A DNA stretch of 56,163 nucleotides, from positions 143,894-200,056 of the forward strand of contig NZ_CANLYK010000005.1 of the NCBI RefSeq assembly GCF_947495325.1, read 5' to 3'. The stretch comes from an uncultured Allomuricauda sp. GTDB taxonomy: Bacteria; Bacteroidota; Bacteroidia; Flavobacteriales; Flavobacteriaceae. The notes beneath the pieces were generated by a model, which saw only the letters and a program-made list of their open reading frames with translations, searched no databases and had not been told where the DNA came from. How positions within the stretch are numbered: position 1 is the first letter of the stretch; every line of letters starts with the position of its first letter. The translations under genes and the position numbers were made by a program. Positions 39,934-48,581 of this stretch are shown in pieces.

Positions 39934-40899
39934 ATGAAGTACAAAGTTTTTGTCTGCTTGATAATGAGTGTAGTAATCTTTTCATGTAAGAATGATGATG
40001 ACTTGGAGGTTATAGCAATTGAAGCTAGTCTACTAAGTGAGGTTTCACCGGAGGATGATGCGGAAATCATCGAATTTTTACAAACACATTTCTATAATTA
40101 TGATGAATTTGCTGCACCTCCAGCCGGTTTTGATTACAAAATACGCATTGATACTATTGCTGGGGATAATGCCGATAAAATAGCACTAATTAACAGGGAT
40201 GAACTTAAGTCCGCATCTGTTAATGTGTCTTCAGATGCTTTTGGTTTGGACGATGGAGAAGAAAATGTTGCGCATACCTATTATTATTTGGAAGCAAGAG
40301 TAGGTGGTGGAGGTAGCCCAACATATGCTGATTCTACCTTATTGAGATATCGTGGTACTTTGTTGGATGGTACTCTGTTTGATGAGAACCAAACTTTCTC
40401 CTGGCAAGAACTTCCATTTACCATAAGGGGTTATGCACAGGGAATCTCCAATTTTCACGCGGGTACGGAAGACCAAATAGTGGAAAATGGAGATGGAACC
40501 ATAGCGATTGCAAACAGTGGTATAGGTATGTTTATCCTGCCATCTGGACTTGCATATTTTAACAGTTCTCCATCCACGCTAATATCTGCATACTCTATTT
40601 TACTCTTTGAGGTTGAAATAGGTGCGTTTATTGAAAATACAGACAGTGACAATGATGGGGTTCCGTCTATATTGGAAGATTTAAATGGGGACGGAAATTT
40701 GAACAATGACGATACCGATGAAGAGGATGAACTAAACAATTTTGGTTTTTCAGTACCAAATTTTCAAGATGGTGATGATGATGGCGATGGGGTTTCTACC
40801 AATGATGAAATTACGGATGATGATGGAAATATCATCTTACCATACCCAGATGCGGATGGAGATGGCACTCCAGATTATTTGGATCCGGATACAAACTAA
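39934..40899 (+). CDS. FKBP-like peptidyl-prolyl isomerase lipoprotein with Asp-rich tail
   Basis: A 321-residue lipoprotein with a lipobox ending at Cys18 (VIFSC). The middle part (about 120-230) reads as an FKBP domain: LLRYRGTLLDGTLFDENQTFSW, GISNFHAG, MFILPSGLAYF, LLFEVEIGAF. It lacks some consensus residues, so isomerase activity is uncertain. The last 90 residues are calcium-binding thrombospondin-3-like repeats (DSDNDGVPS, DLNGDGNLNNDD, DGDDDGDGVS, DADGDGTPDYLDPD). Such proteins in flavobacteria sit in the outer membrane and may assist folding of exported proteins. The gene ends in a bidirectional terminator. Confidence 0.85.
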   Translation: MKYKVFVCLIMSVVIFSCKNDDDLEVIAIEASLLSEVSPEDDAEIIEFLQTHFYNYDEFAAPPAGFDYKIRIDTIAGDNADKIALINRDELKSASVNVSSDAFGLDDGEENVAHTYYYLEARVGGGGSPTYADSTLLRYRGTLLDGTLFDENQTFSWQELPFTIRGYAQGISNFHAGTEDQIVENGDGTIAIANSGIGMFILPSGLAYFNSSPSTLISAYSILLFEVEIGAFIENTDSDNDGVPSILEDLNGDGNLNNDDTDEEDELNNFGFSVPNFQDGDDDGDGVSTNDEITDDDGNIILPYPDADGDGTPDYLDPDTN

Positions 40900-40926
40900 A
40901 AAAAGCCCGCTTTAAGCGGGCTTTTT
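40900..40926. terminator. Bidirectional Rho-independent terminator
   Basis: An A5 run, a GC-rich stem GCCCGC/GCGGGC with a five-base loop and a T5 run form a classic hairpin between the convergent FKBP-like and barrel-protein genes. It can act on both strands. Confidence 0.92.
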
Positions 40927-40948
40927 ATTTTTATAAATTATCGTATTC

Positions 40949-41560
40949 TTATAACTTCAGGGAAAGTGCAAAAATAACTTGAGACGGTCTAGAATCAACT
41001 CTACCTGAAATATCAGTAATGTTATTTCCAATAAATTCAGCTTCATTTTCGGAGAAACCTCGTTCATAACGAACATCGACTCCAATTTTACCTAGATTAA
41101 CTCCGAGACCAACATTAAGGCCAACTGAAAAATCATTTTCAACATCTTCGACTTCCAAATCCCCTAAATCGTTTTTAAGGGTGTATTGAAAGGCAGGACC
41201 TGCGAAAACATGTAAAGGGCCTACAAGCTTATAGCCCAATAGCACAGGAAGGTCTATTTTTGAAATGTCATAATCATTGGAAGCTCCGTCTACATTATAG
41301 CTACTCTTTGTTTTTGAGTATACAAGCTCTGGACGGAGATAGATTTTTGGAAAATCCAGTTTTCCCCAAAAACCTACATGATATCCGGCTTTGCCTTCGG
41401 CGCCTTCAACAATGTTTTGTCCTGCATCGCCAACAGAGCCAATTAAATCACCGTTTTTGTTGTAGCTAAGTCCGGCTTTAATACCAAATCCTGAACCGCT
41501 TTGTGCAAATACAGCAGACCCCATTAAGGTCAACACTGCAACTAGAAATGTTTTTTTCAT
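40949..41560 (-). CDS. PorT-like outer-membrane beta-barrel protein
   Basis: A 203-residue exported protein with a signal peptide ending VFAQ (20). The mature part alternates hydrophobic and polar residues in short strands typical of an eight-stranded barrel: FGIKAGLSYNKNG, YHVGFWGKLDF, IYLRPELVYSKTKSS, IDLPVLLGYKLV, LHVFAGPAFQYTL, FSVGLNVGLGVNLGKIGVDVRYERGF, VIFALSLKL. This fits the outer-membrane beta-barrel family found in many copies in Bacteroidota. Its specific role is unknown. It converges on the FKBP-like gene and lies downstream of the transketolase genes' promoter side without clear linkage. Confidence 0.87.
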   Translation of the reverse strand: MKKTFLVAVLTLMGSAVFAQSGSGFGIKAGLSYNKNGDLIGSVGDAGQNIVEGAEGKAGYHVGFWGKLDFPKIYLRPELVYSKTKSSYNVDGASNDYDISKIDLPVLLGYKLVGPLHVFAGPAFQYTLKNDLGDLEVEDVENDFSVGLNVGLGVNLGKIGVDVRYERGFSENEAEFIGNNITDISGRVDSRPSQVIFALSLKL

Positions 41561-41610
41561 AAGTGTTTCGTTTTAAAAGATTGAAGAATATCAAAGATGA
41601 TACCGAAAAA

Positions 41611-42564
41611 TTATTTTCGTTTCAACACTTTTAAAACGGCTGCTTCAATTGCTTTATTGTTCAGGCCATATTTATCCATAAGTTGTTCCGGTGTTCCACT
41701 TTCACCAAAAGTATCCTGTGTTGCCACAAATTCTTGGGGTGTAGGATGATGGGTAGCCAATACGCGGGAGACACTTTCCCCAAGACCACCAAGAAAATTA
41801 TGTTCTTCAGCGGTAACTACACAACCGGTCTTTTTTACTGAGTCCAAAATAGCCTTGTCATCAAGAGGCTTAATGGTGTGGATATTAATCACTTCTACTG
41901 AAATCCCTTGATTTTCCAAATTTTCTGCGGCTAGTAGTGATTGCCAAACCAAGTGGCCTGTTGCAATAATAGTTACATCCGTACCTTCATTGAGCATCAG
42001 CGCTTTCCCAATTTCAAACTTTTGATCTGCTGGCGTAAAGTTTGCCACTTTTGGTCTGCCAAAACGTAGGTAAACGGGTCCATCATGCTCTGCTATGGCC
42101 AGAGTTGCTGCTTTAGTCTGGTTAAAATCGCAAGGATTGATAACCGTCATTCCAGGTAACATCTTCATTAGTCCAATGTCTTCCAATATTTGGTGCGTTG
42201 CCCCATCTTCACCTAGGGTTATCCCAGCATGTGAAGCACATATTTTTACATTTTTATCAGAATATGCGATGGATTGGCGAATCTGATCGTAGACTCTTCC
42301 TGTTGAAAAGTTTGCAAATGTGCCTGTAAATGGAATTTTACCACCAATGGTCAGACCAGCGGCTATTCCCATCATGTTGGCTTCTGCTATTCCAATTTGG
42401 AAAAAGCGTTCTGGATTTTCATCAATAAAGGTTTGAATCTTTAAAGAACCTACCAAGTCGGCACAAAGGGCAACCACATTGGGATTTGTTCTTCCTAATT
42501 CCGTCATTCCAGCTCCAAATCCGCTTCGTGTATCGTTTTTTCCTTGATCAGTATATTTTGTCAT
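41611..42564 (-). CDS. Transketolase, C-terminal subunit
   Basis: A 317-residue protein equal to the pyrimidine-binding and C-terminal domains of transketolase. Motifs are RSGFGAGMTELGR, NPERFFQIGIAEANMMGIAAGL with the catalytic Glu, GEDGATHQILEDIGLM and VVTAEEHNFLGGLGESV. Together with the N-terminal subunit encoded 17 bases upstream it transfers two-carbon units between sugar phosphates in the pentose phosphate pathway using thiamine diphosphate. The split into two subunits is a known variant in Bacteroidota. It lies in a two-gene operon. Confidence 0.95.
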   Translation of the reverse strand: MTKYTDQGKNDTRSGFGAGMTELGRTNPNVVALCADLVGSLKIQTFIDENPERFFQIGIAEANMMGIAAGLTIGGKIPFTGTFANFSTGRVYDQIRQSIAYSDKNVKICASHAGITLGEDGATHQILEDIGLMKMLPGMTVINPCDFNQTKAATLAIAEHDGPVYLRFGRPKVANFTPADQKFEIGKALMLNEGTDVTIIATGHLVWQSLLAAENLENQGISVEVINIHTIKPLDDKAILDSVKKTGCVVTAEEHNFLGGLGESVSRVLATHHPTPQEFVATQDTFGESGTPEQLMDKYGLNNKAIEAAVLKVLKRK

Positions 42565-42581
42565 GATAGTTTTCTTCAGAA

Positions 42582-43427
42582 TTAATAATCGCCTACAGTT
42601 TCAGGATTTTGAGCCAATGCAGTTTCCAATTGTTCGTCGTTGGGAGCTTTACCGTGCCAAGCATGGGTATGCATCATAAAATCAACTCCATTACCCATCA
42701 TAGTGGTCATTATTATACAAACAGGTTTTCCTTTTCCTGTTCTACTTTTTGCCTCATTTAAACCTGCTATAACTTGTTTTAGATCATTACCATTTTCAAT
42801 CTCCAAAACATCCCATCCAAAAACCCTAAACTTTTCGGCAACATCACCCAATGGCAGTACATCATCTGTTGATCCATCTATTTGTTGTCCATTTAAATCG
42901 ATAGTGGCAATATAATTGTCTACCTTACTTCCAGCGGCATACATAATTGCTTCCCAATTCTGCCCTTCCTGCAATTCTCCATCACCGTGTAGGCTATAAA
43001 TTAAATGATTGTCTCCATTCAACTTTTTAGCTAAAGCAGCACCAATAGCTACCGACATACCTTGACCCAATGAACCAGATGCAATGCGAACCCCAGGAAG
43101 ACCTTCATGTGTTGTGGGATGACCTTGCAAACGAGAATTTATTAACCTAAAAGTGTTTAATTCCTCAACGGGAAAGTATCCTCTTCTTGCCAAAACACTA
43201 TAAAAAACAGGGGAGATATGACCATTGGAAAGAAAGAAAAGGTCTTCGTCTTTTCCATCCATATCAAAACCATCTTTTAACTCCATAATTTCATTGTACA
43301 GTGCAACAAAAAATTCGGTACAGCCAAGAGAACCTCCTGGATGCCCTGAATTTACTTTGTGCACCATTCTTAAAATATCCCTTCGGACCTGGGTCACTAA
43401 ATCCTGTAATTCTTGAGCGTTTGGCAT
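42582..43427 (-). CDS. Transketolase, N-terminal subunit
   Basis: A 281-residue protein equal to the thiamine-diphosphate-binding half of transketolase. Motifs include KVNSGHPGGSLGCTEF, SNGHISPVFYSVLA, RIASGSLGQGMSVAIGAAL and GDGELQEGQNWEA with the metal-binding GDG. It is the first gene of the split transketolase operon and is preceded by a good promoter (43447-43477). Its companion subunit follows immediately. Confidence 0.95.
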   Translation of the reverse strand: MPNAQELQDLVTQVRRDILRMVHKVNSGHPGGSLGCTEFFVALYNEIMELKDGFDMDGKDEDLFFLSNGHISPVFYSVLARRGYFPVEELNTFRLINSRLQGHPTTHEGLPGVRIASGSLGQGMSVAIGAALAKKLNGDNHLIYSLHGDGELQEGQNWEAIMYAAGSKVDNYIATIDLNGQQIDGSTDDVLPLGDVAEKFRVFGWDVLEIENGNDLKQVIAGLNEAKSRTGKGKPVCIIMTTMMGNGVDFMMHTHAWHGKAPNDEQLETALAQNPETVGDY

Positions 43428-43446
43428 TGTATTGAATTTAAGGCAT

Positions 43447-43477
43447 CAAAAGTAACCGCATTCACTTTGTTAAACAA
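43447..43477 (-). promoter_or_regulatory. Promoter of the transketolase operon
   Basis: On the minus strand, TTG (43475-43477), a 20-base spacer and TACTTTTG (43447-43454) match the -33/-7 consensus of Bacteroidota. Transcription should begin about 12 bases before the ATG. Confidence 0.65.
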
Positions 43478-43557
43478 GCACTTACTCATTATTTTACGAA
43501 ACACTTTTCGTAAGTAAACTTTATTTTTTTGTTAAGGCTTTGTGGAAATGAGATGGC

Positions 43558-43565
43558 TATATTTG
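43558..43565 (+). promoter_or_regulatory. -7 promoter element of tgt
   Basis: TATATTTG is an exact match to TAnnTTTG, 18 bases before the TTG start of tgt, so the transcript has a very short leader of roughly a dozen bases. No well-spaced -33 element was found. Confidence 0.6.
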
Positions 43566-43583
43566 CGGTTTTAAAATTAAGTA

Positions 43584-44714
43584 TTGGAATTTACCCTAAC
43601 ACAAAAGGATAGTAAGAGCAAAGCAAGGGCTGGAGAATTGTCTACAGACCATGGTACCATAAAGACACCCATTTTTATGCCAGTGGGTACTGTAGCATCT
43701 GTAAAGGGAGTTCACCAACGTGAATTAAAGGATGAAATAAACCCAGATGTTATACTCGGAAATACATATCATTTGTATTTACGTCCGGGAATTGAAATTT
43801 TGGAGCAAGCTGGTGGACTGCATAAGTTTATGGGTTGGGATAGAAATATTTTAACCGATAGTGGAGGGTATCAAGTGTATTCCTTATCAGGTAATAGAAA
43901 AATAAAGGAAGAAGGGGTAAACTTTAAATCTCATATTGACGGATCTAGTCATTTTTTCACTCCAGAAAATGTGATGGAAATTCAGCGTGTCATTGGAGCA
44001 GATATCATTATGGCTTTTGATGAATGTACACCTTATCCTTGCGAGTACAACTATGCCAAAAGATCTATGCACATGACCCATAGATGGTTGGATAGATGTA
44101 TTTCACATTTGGAAAAACTTCCTTATAAATATGGATATTCCCAGAGTTTTTTCCCAATTGTACAAGGCTCAACATACAAAGATTTGCGAAAGCAGTCGGC
44201 GGAATATATTGCTTCAGTTGGCGCTGAAGGAAACGCAATTGGAGGGCTTTCCGTTGGAGAACCTGCGGAGGAGATGTATGAGATGGCCGAAATTGTCTGT
44301 GATATTCTACCAGAAGATAAACCAAGATATCTAATGGGTGTTGGGACACCTATAAACATTTTGGAAAATATTGCACTTGGTGTTGATATGTTCGACTGTG
44401 TTATGCCCACTCGCAATGCACGAAATGGAATGTTGTTTACCGCTCACGGAACCATCAACATTAAAAACAAAAAATGGGAGGCAGATTTTTCACCTATTGA
44501 TGAAATGGCCATCACATTTGTGGATACCGAATATTCAAAAGCATATTTAAGACATTTGTTTGCTGCAAATGAATATTTGGGCAAGCAAATTGCTACCATT
44601 CACAACCTTGGTTTTTACCTGTGGTTGGTACGTACGGCAAGAGAGCGTATTTTAGCTGGGGATTTTCAGGAATGGAAAACTAATATGGTACAACAAATGG
44701 ATAAAAGATTATAA
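43584..44714 (+). CDS. tgt: tRNA-guanine transglycosylase
   Basis: A 376-residue enzyme that swaps guanine at position 34 of GUN-anticodon tRNAs for the queuosine precursor preQ1. Visible are TDSGGYQ (Asp92), DGSSHFFTPE, GLSVGEP, the nucleophile segment GVDMFDCVMPTRNARNG (266-282), and the full family length. The only start that preserves the conserved N-terminus is TTG at 43584, since a stop lies two codons upstream. The zinc site of classical bacterial enzymes (three Cys and one His) is altered: the Cys positions hold Ala309, Thr311 and Asp314 while His340 is kept. Its stop overlaps the start of the permease gene by one base (TAATG). Confidence 0.96.
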   Translation: MEFTLTQKDSKSKARAGELSTDHGTIKTPIFMPVGTVASVKGVHQRELKDEINPDVILGNTYHLYLRPGIEILEQAGGLHKFMGWDRNILTDSGGYQVYSLSGNRKIKEEGVNFKSHIDGSSHFFTPENVMEIQRVIGADIIMAFDECTPYPCEYNYAKRSMHMTHRWLDRCISHLEKLPYKYGYSQSFFPIVQGSTYKDLRKQSAEYIASVGAEGNAIGGLSVGEPAEEMYEMAEIVCDILPEDKPRYLMGVGTPINILENIALGVDMFDCVMPTRNARNGMLFTAHGTINIKNKKWEADFSPIDEMAITFVDTEYSKAYLRHLFAANEYLGKQIATIHNLGFYLWLVRTARERILAGDFQEWKTNMVQQMDKRL

Positions 44715-45796
44715 TGCTTACCATACTTGATAAATATATTCTTAAGCGTTATCTGGTTACCTTTTTAGGAATGCTATTGCTATTTGTGCCTATTGGAATC
44801 ATGGCCAATTTGGCAGAGAAAATAGGAAAGATAATAGATAATGAAGCCCCGTTGAGCGAGGTTATTGTGTTTTATGGGAACTTTACTTTAGTAATAGGAA
44901 ACTTGTTACTTCCTATATTTTTGTTCTTATCCATTATCTTTTTTACGTCTAAACTGGCCAGTAATACGGAAATTGTAGCCATTTTGAGCTCGGGCGTATC
45001 ATACACCCGTTTCTTAAGACCTTATTTTATTGGTGCAACCTTTGTGGCCATCCTCATTTTTATGATGGGAATGTTCATTGTGCCCCACGCAAGTATTGGT
45101 TTCAATGAATTTGAATACGAATACTTTAAAAAAGGAAGGAAAGATAGAGTTACCAGTAATATATTCAATCAACTGAACGGGAGCGATTACATTTATGTGA
45201 GCAGTTTTGACCCCAATAGGAAAATTGGCTACAATTTTACCTACGAGCATTTTGATTCAATCAAGAAGCTTGATTACAAAATTTCAGCAACGAATATTCG
45301 ATGGATAGAGAAGGATAGCATTTATAGGTTGACCAACTATGAAAAAAGAAGACTTAAGAATGATGTGGAGGTCATACAGACCAAAAGAAGATTAGATACC
45401 CTTTTTACCTTTAAAATAGAAGATCTTACCCCGGTTTCCTATGTTGCAGAGACCAAAAATTTATTTGAACTGGATAAGTTTATAGAAGACCAGAAACAAA
45501 AGGGAGCTTCCAATATTAATGCATACATATTGGTAAAATATAAAAGATGGGCGCTGCCAATAGCTGCTTTTATACTTACAATAATTGCAGTAGCGGTTTC
45601 TTCTGTAAAAAGGAGGGGAGGTATGGGTTTAAACCTAGCATTTGGAATTGGAGTAGCCTTTATCTATATCTTTTTTGACAAAGTATTTGGTACCTTGGCA
45701 GAGCAGTCTGGTTTTTCACCTTTATTGGCGGTAGTTATCCCCAATCTTATTTTTGGCACCTTTGCAGTTTACATGTTGATTAAAGCCAAGCGATAA
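44714..45796 (+). CDS. LptF/LptG family lipopolysaccharide export permease
   Basis: A 360-residue inner-membrane protein of the YjgP/YjgQ family. It has two transmembrane segments near the N-terminus, a third and fourth around residues 50-120 (LFVPIGIMANLAEKIG, LPIFLFLSIIFFTSKLA, FVAILIFMMGMFIVPHA), a periplasmic beta-jellyroll (about 125-260) and C-terminal segments (about 270-360: ALPIAAFILTIIAVAVSS). With LptB it would pull LPS out of the inner membrane toward the periplasmic bridge. It is translationally coupled to tgt. I cannot decide between LptF and LptG from one gene. Confidence 0.92.
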   Translation: MLTILDKYILKRYLVTFLGMLLLFVPIGIMANLAEKIGKIIDNEAPLSEVIVFYGNFTLVIGNLLLPIFLFLSIIFFTSKLASNTEIVAILSSGVSYTRFLRPYFIGATFVAILIFMMGMFIVPHASIGFNEFEYEYFKKGRKDRVTSNIFNQLNGSDYIYVSSFDPNRKIGYNFTYEHFDSIKKLDYKISATNIRWIEKDSIYRLTNYEKRRLKNDVEVIQTKRRLDTLFTFKIEDLTPVSYVAETKNLFELDKFIEDQKQKGASNINAYILVKYKRWALPIAAFILTIIAVAVSSVKRRGGMGLNLAFGIGVAFIYIFFDKVFGTLAEQSGFSPLLAVVIPNLIFGTFAVYMLIKAKR

Positions 45797-45859
45797 CTAC
45801 AAAGTATTTTTTATATACGTAAATAGTGTTTGTTGTGTGCATAGATATACTTTAAGTTT

Positions 45860-45867
45860 TATATTTG
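45860..45867 (+). promoter_or_regulatory. -7 promoter element of accA
   Basis: TATATTTG lies 36 bases upstream of the accA start and matches TAnnTTTG exactly. The best upstream -33 candidate (TTTG at 45829-45832) is spaced somewhat too far. Confidence 0.55.
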
Positions 45868-45902
45868 TCCCCATCAAATTTTCTGAAAAAAACTAACTTT
45901 TC

Positions 45903-46856
45903 ATGGAGTATCTAGATTTTGAACTTCCAATCAAAGAACTTGAAGACCAACTTCAAAAATGTATGGTCATTGGAGAAGAAAGTGATGTTGATGTAAGCGA
46001 AACATGTCAGCAAATTGAAAAGAAGCTAGTAGAAACTCGCAAAGACATTTATAAAAATTTAACTGCTTGGCAAAGGGTGCAATTATCCAGGCATCCCAAT
46101 AGACCATATACCATGGACTATATCAATGCCATTTGCGGGGATACGTTTCTAGAGCTTCATGGGGATAGAACTGTAAAGGATGATAAGGCAATGATTGGAG
46201 GTTTAGGTAAAATCGGAGATCAAAGCTACATGTTCGTGGGTCAGCAAAAGGGATACAACACAAAAACCCGGCAGTACCGAAATTTTGGTATGGCCAACCC
46301 AGAAGGATATCGAAAAGCCTTAAGGCTAATGAAGTCTGCTGAAAAATTTGGAATCCCAGTGGTCAGTTTCGTGGATACCCCAGGTGCTTATCCCGGTATT
46401 GAAGCAGAAGAAAGAGGACAAGGAGAAGCCATTGCACGTAATATTTTGGAAATGACACGACTTAAAGTGCCTATTATTGTTATAATAATTGGCGAAGGAG
46501 CTTCAGGTGGTGCATTGGGAATTGGAGTGGGCGACAAGGTGTTGATGTTGGAAAATGCATGGTTCTCCGTAATATCTCCAGAAAACTGTTCATCCATTTT
46601 ATGGCGAAGCTGGGAATATAAAGAAAAGGCTGCGGAAGCTTTAAAACTTACCGCTTCGGATAGCAAACGAATTAAGGTGGTTGATGAAATTATAAAGGAA
46701 CCAGTTGGTGGGGCACATTCCAACAGGGAAAAAACTTTTGATACCGTTAAGAATAAAATTTCCTCTCATTTTGAAGAACTTAAAAAGTTATCACCAAAAG
46801 AGTTGGTGAAAACCAGAATGGAAAAATATGCAGAAATGGGTGTATTTAACGGGTAG
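45903..46856 (+). CDS. accA: Acetyl-CoA carboxylase carboxyltransferase subunit alpha
   Basis: A 317-residue cytoplasmic protein, the alpha half of the carboxyltransferase that moves CO2 from biotin to acetyl-CoA for fatty acid synthesis. Characteristic stretches are [88 protein letters not shown], and the oxyanion-forming [22 protein letters not shown]. The length is normal. The beta subunit gene is not in this window. It lies upstream of dnaB on the same strand with a 167-base gap, so is probably separately transcribed. Confidence 0.97.
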   Translation: MEYLDFELPIKELEDQLQKCMVIGEESDVDVSETCQQIEKKLVETRKDIYKNLTAWQRVQLSRHPNRPYTMDYINAICGDTFLELHGDRTVKDDKAMIGGLGKIGDQSYMFVGQQKGYNTKTRQYRNFGMANPEGYRKALRLMKSAEKFGIPVVSFVDTPGAYPGIEAEERGQGEAIARNILEMTRLKVPIIVIIIGEGASGGALGIGVGDKVLMLENAWFSVISPENCSSILWRSWEYKEKAAEALKLTASDSKRIKVVDEIIKEPVGGAHSNREKTFDTVKNKISSHFEELKKLSPKELVKTRMEKYAEMGVFNG

Positions 46857-47023
46857 TCACCGTTTTCTAGCACCCAATATTTTTTATCAGTTTTTTTTCT
46901 CAAATATTTTACTGTTATTAACAGATATTTTTAGTTATCAACATTAATTTTGTTGAACAACTGTGAACATCACGGTTGGCAAATTTAAAGTTAACTAAAG
47001 GTTAATTACCTACTTTAGCATTC

Positions 47024-48568
47024 ATGGATAAGCCTAGCCCTATTATTGGACATAAAGTTGACAAGTCTACTCTCATCAACTTAGAAAGAGGGAAAATACC
47101 CCCACAAGCAGTTGATTTAGAGGAGGTTGTGATTGGCGCTATGATGATTGATAAAAAAGGAGTGGATGAAGTAATAGATATCTTACATCCAGATGCTTTT
47201 TATAAGGATGCCCACCGTTATATTTACGAAGCCATCTTTAAATTGTTTGAATCCTCTGAACCAGTGGATTTATTAACCGTTTCTTCCCAATTAAAGAAGG
47301 ACGGACGTTTGGATACAATAGGAGGGGACTTTTATTTGATAAAATTGACCCAAAAAGTAGCTTCTTCCGCACACATAGAGTTCCATGCCCGAATTATACT
47401 TCAAAAGTATATTCAAAGAAGTCTTATAAAAATATCCAGTGAAATTATTGAGGATTCCTATAGTGAATCCAAAGATGTTTTTGATCTTTTGGACAATGCC
47501 GAGGCTAAATTATATGAAGTTACCCAGGGTAATTTAAAACGCTCCGCGGAGACGGCCCAAAATTTGGTCATTCAAGCTAAAAAGAAAATAGAGGAGATTT
47601 CAAATAAGGAAGGTTTAAGTGGAATTCCTTCCGGCTTTGATAAGCTGGACAAATTAACATCGGGCTGGCAACCTAGTGATTTAATTATTGTTGCTGCAAG
47701 ACCGGGTATGGGTAAAACAGCACTTACCCTTTCCATGGCGAGAAACATTGCCGTGAATTCTGAAATTCCAGTAGCATTTTTCTCTTTGGAAATGTCTTCT
47801 GTACAATTGATAACACGACTAATTTCTTCCGAAACTGGGCTTTCATCTGAAAAATTGAGAACTGGTAGATTGGAAAAGCATGAATGGGAACAACTGAATG
47901 TTAAGGTAAAAGCGTTGGAAAAAGCGCCTTTATTTATTGATGATACGCCATCTCTATCCATTTTCGACCTACGTGCCAAAGCAAGAAGATTGGCTTCTCA
48001 GCATGGTATAAAACTTATCGTAATTGACTACTTGCAGTTGATGACTGCAGGAGGAAGTCAAAAAGGCGGAAATAGGGAACAGGAAATTTCTACAATTTCC
48101 AGGAACTTGAAAGCGTTGGCCAAGGAACTTAGTGTGCCGGTCATTGCACTTTCCCAATTATCACGTGCCGTGGAGACCAGAGGTGGTAGTAAGCGCCCAA
48201 TACTTTCAGATTTAAGGGAGTCAGGGGCCATTGAACAAGATGCAGATATTGTGTCGTTCATTTATCGCCCTGAATATTACAAAATCGACGAGTGGGATGA
48301 TGAGGAACGTACCCCAACCCAAGGTCAGGCAGAGTTTATTGTGGCAAAACACCGTAACGGTGGATTAGATAATATTAGGTTAAAGTTTATCGGAGCCTTG
48401 GGTAAATTTGATAACTTGGATGACTTTGATTCCCCATTCGAATTTCAATCGAAGATGAATGCGGATGAAGAAAACCCATTTGCAACGCCAAACCTTCCCA
48501 ATGCCAATGAAGCTTTTGGTAGTGCAATGAACAATGACGATGACCCAGATAATGACGTGCCATTTTAA
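47024..48568 (+). CDS. dnaB: Replicative DNA helicase
   Basis: A 514-residue hexameric helicase that opens DNA at the replication fork. The N-terminal helical domain covers about 25-135 (PPQAVDLEEVVIGAMMIDKKGVDEV). The RecA-like motor (about 195-470) has Walker A ARPGMGKTAL (225-234), Walker B LIVIDYLQLM, the H3/H4 region ISRNLKALAKELSVPVIALSQLSRAVE and the arginine finger region. The C-terminus is acidic (NNDDDPDNDVPF), as in other flavobacterial DnaB. The upstream 167-base gap contains no clear promoter match (best TACTTTAG). A single DnaA-box-like TTATCAACA (46935-46943) is present but isolated. Confidence 0.97.
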   Translation: MDKPSPIIGHKVDKSTLINLERGKIPPQAVDLEEVVIGAMMIDKKGVDEVIDILHPDAFYKDAHRYIYEAIFKLFESSEPVDLLTVSSQLKKDGRLDTIGGDFYLIKLTQKVASSAHIEFHARIILQKYIQRSLIKISSEIIEDSYSESKDVFDLLDNAEAKLYEVTQGNLKRSAETAQNLVIQAKKKIEEISNKEGLSGIPSGFDKLDKLTSGWQPSDLIIVAARPGMGKTALTLSMARNIAVNSEIPVAFFSLEMSSVQLITRLISSETGLSSEKLRTGRLEKHEWEQLNVKVKALEKAPLFIDDTPSLSIFDLRAKARRLASQHGIKLIVIDYLQLMTAGGSQKGGNREQEISTISRNLKALAKELSVPVIALSQLSRAVETRGGSKRPILSDLRESGAIEQDADIVSFIYRPEYYKIDEWDDEERTPTQGQAEFIVAKHRNGGLDNIRLKFIGALGKFDNLDDFDSPFEFQSKMNADEENPFATPNLPNANEAFGSAMNNDDDPDNDVPF

Positions 48569-48581
48569 AAAGATTGTTTCT

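Noticed and set aside
46920..46990. DnaA-box-like TTATCAACA upstream of dnaB, as a possible origin
   Set aside because: Only one imperfect box, with no cluster, no AT-unwinding repeat array and no dnaA gene nearby.
47572..47979. A 135-codon open frame opposite dnaB
   Set aside because: It is antisense to the conserved helicase core and has no recognisable motif.
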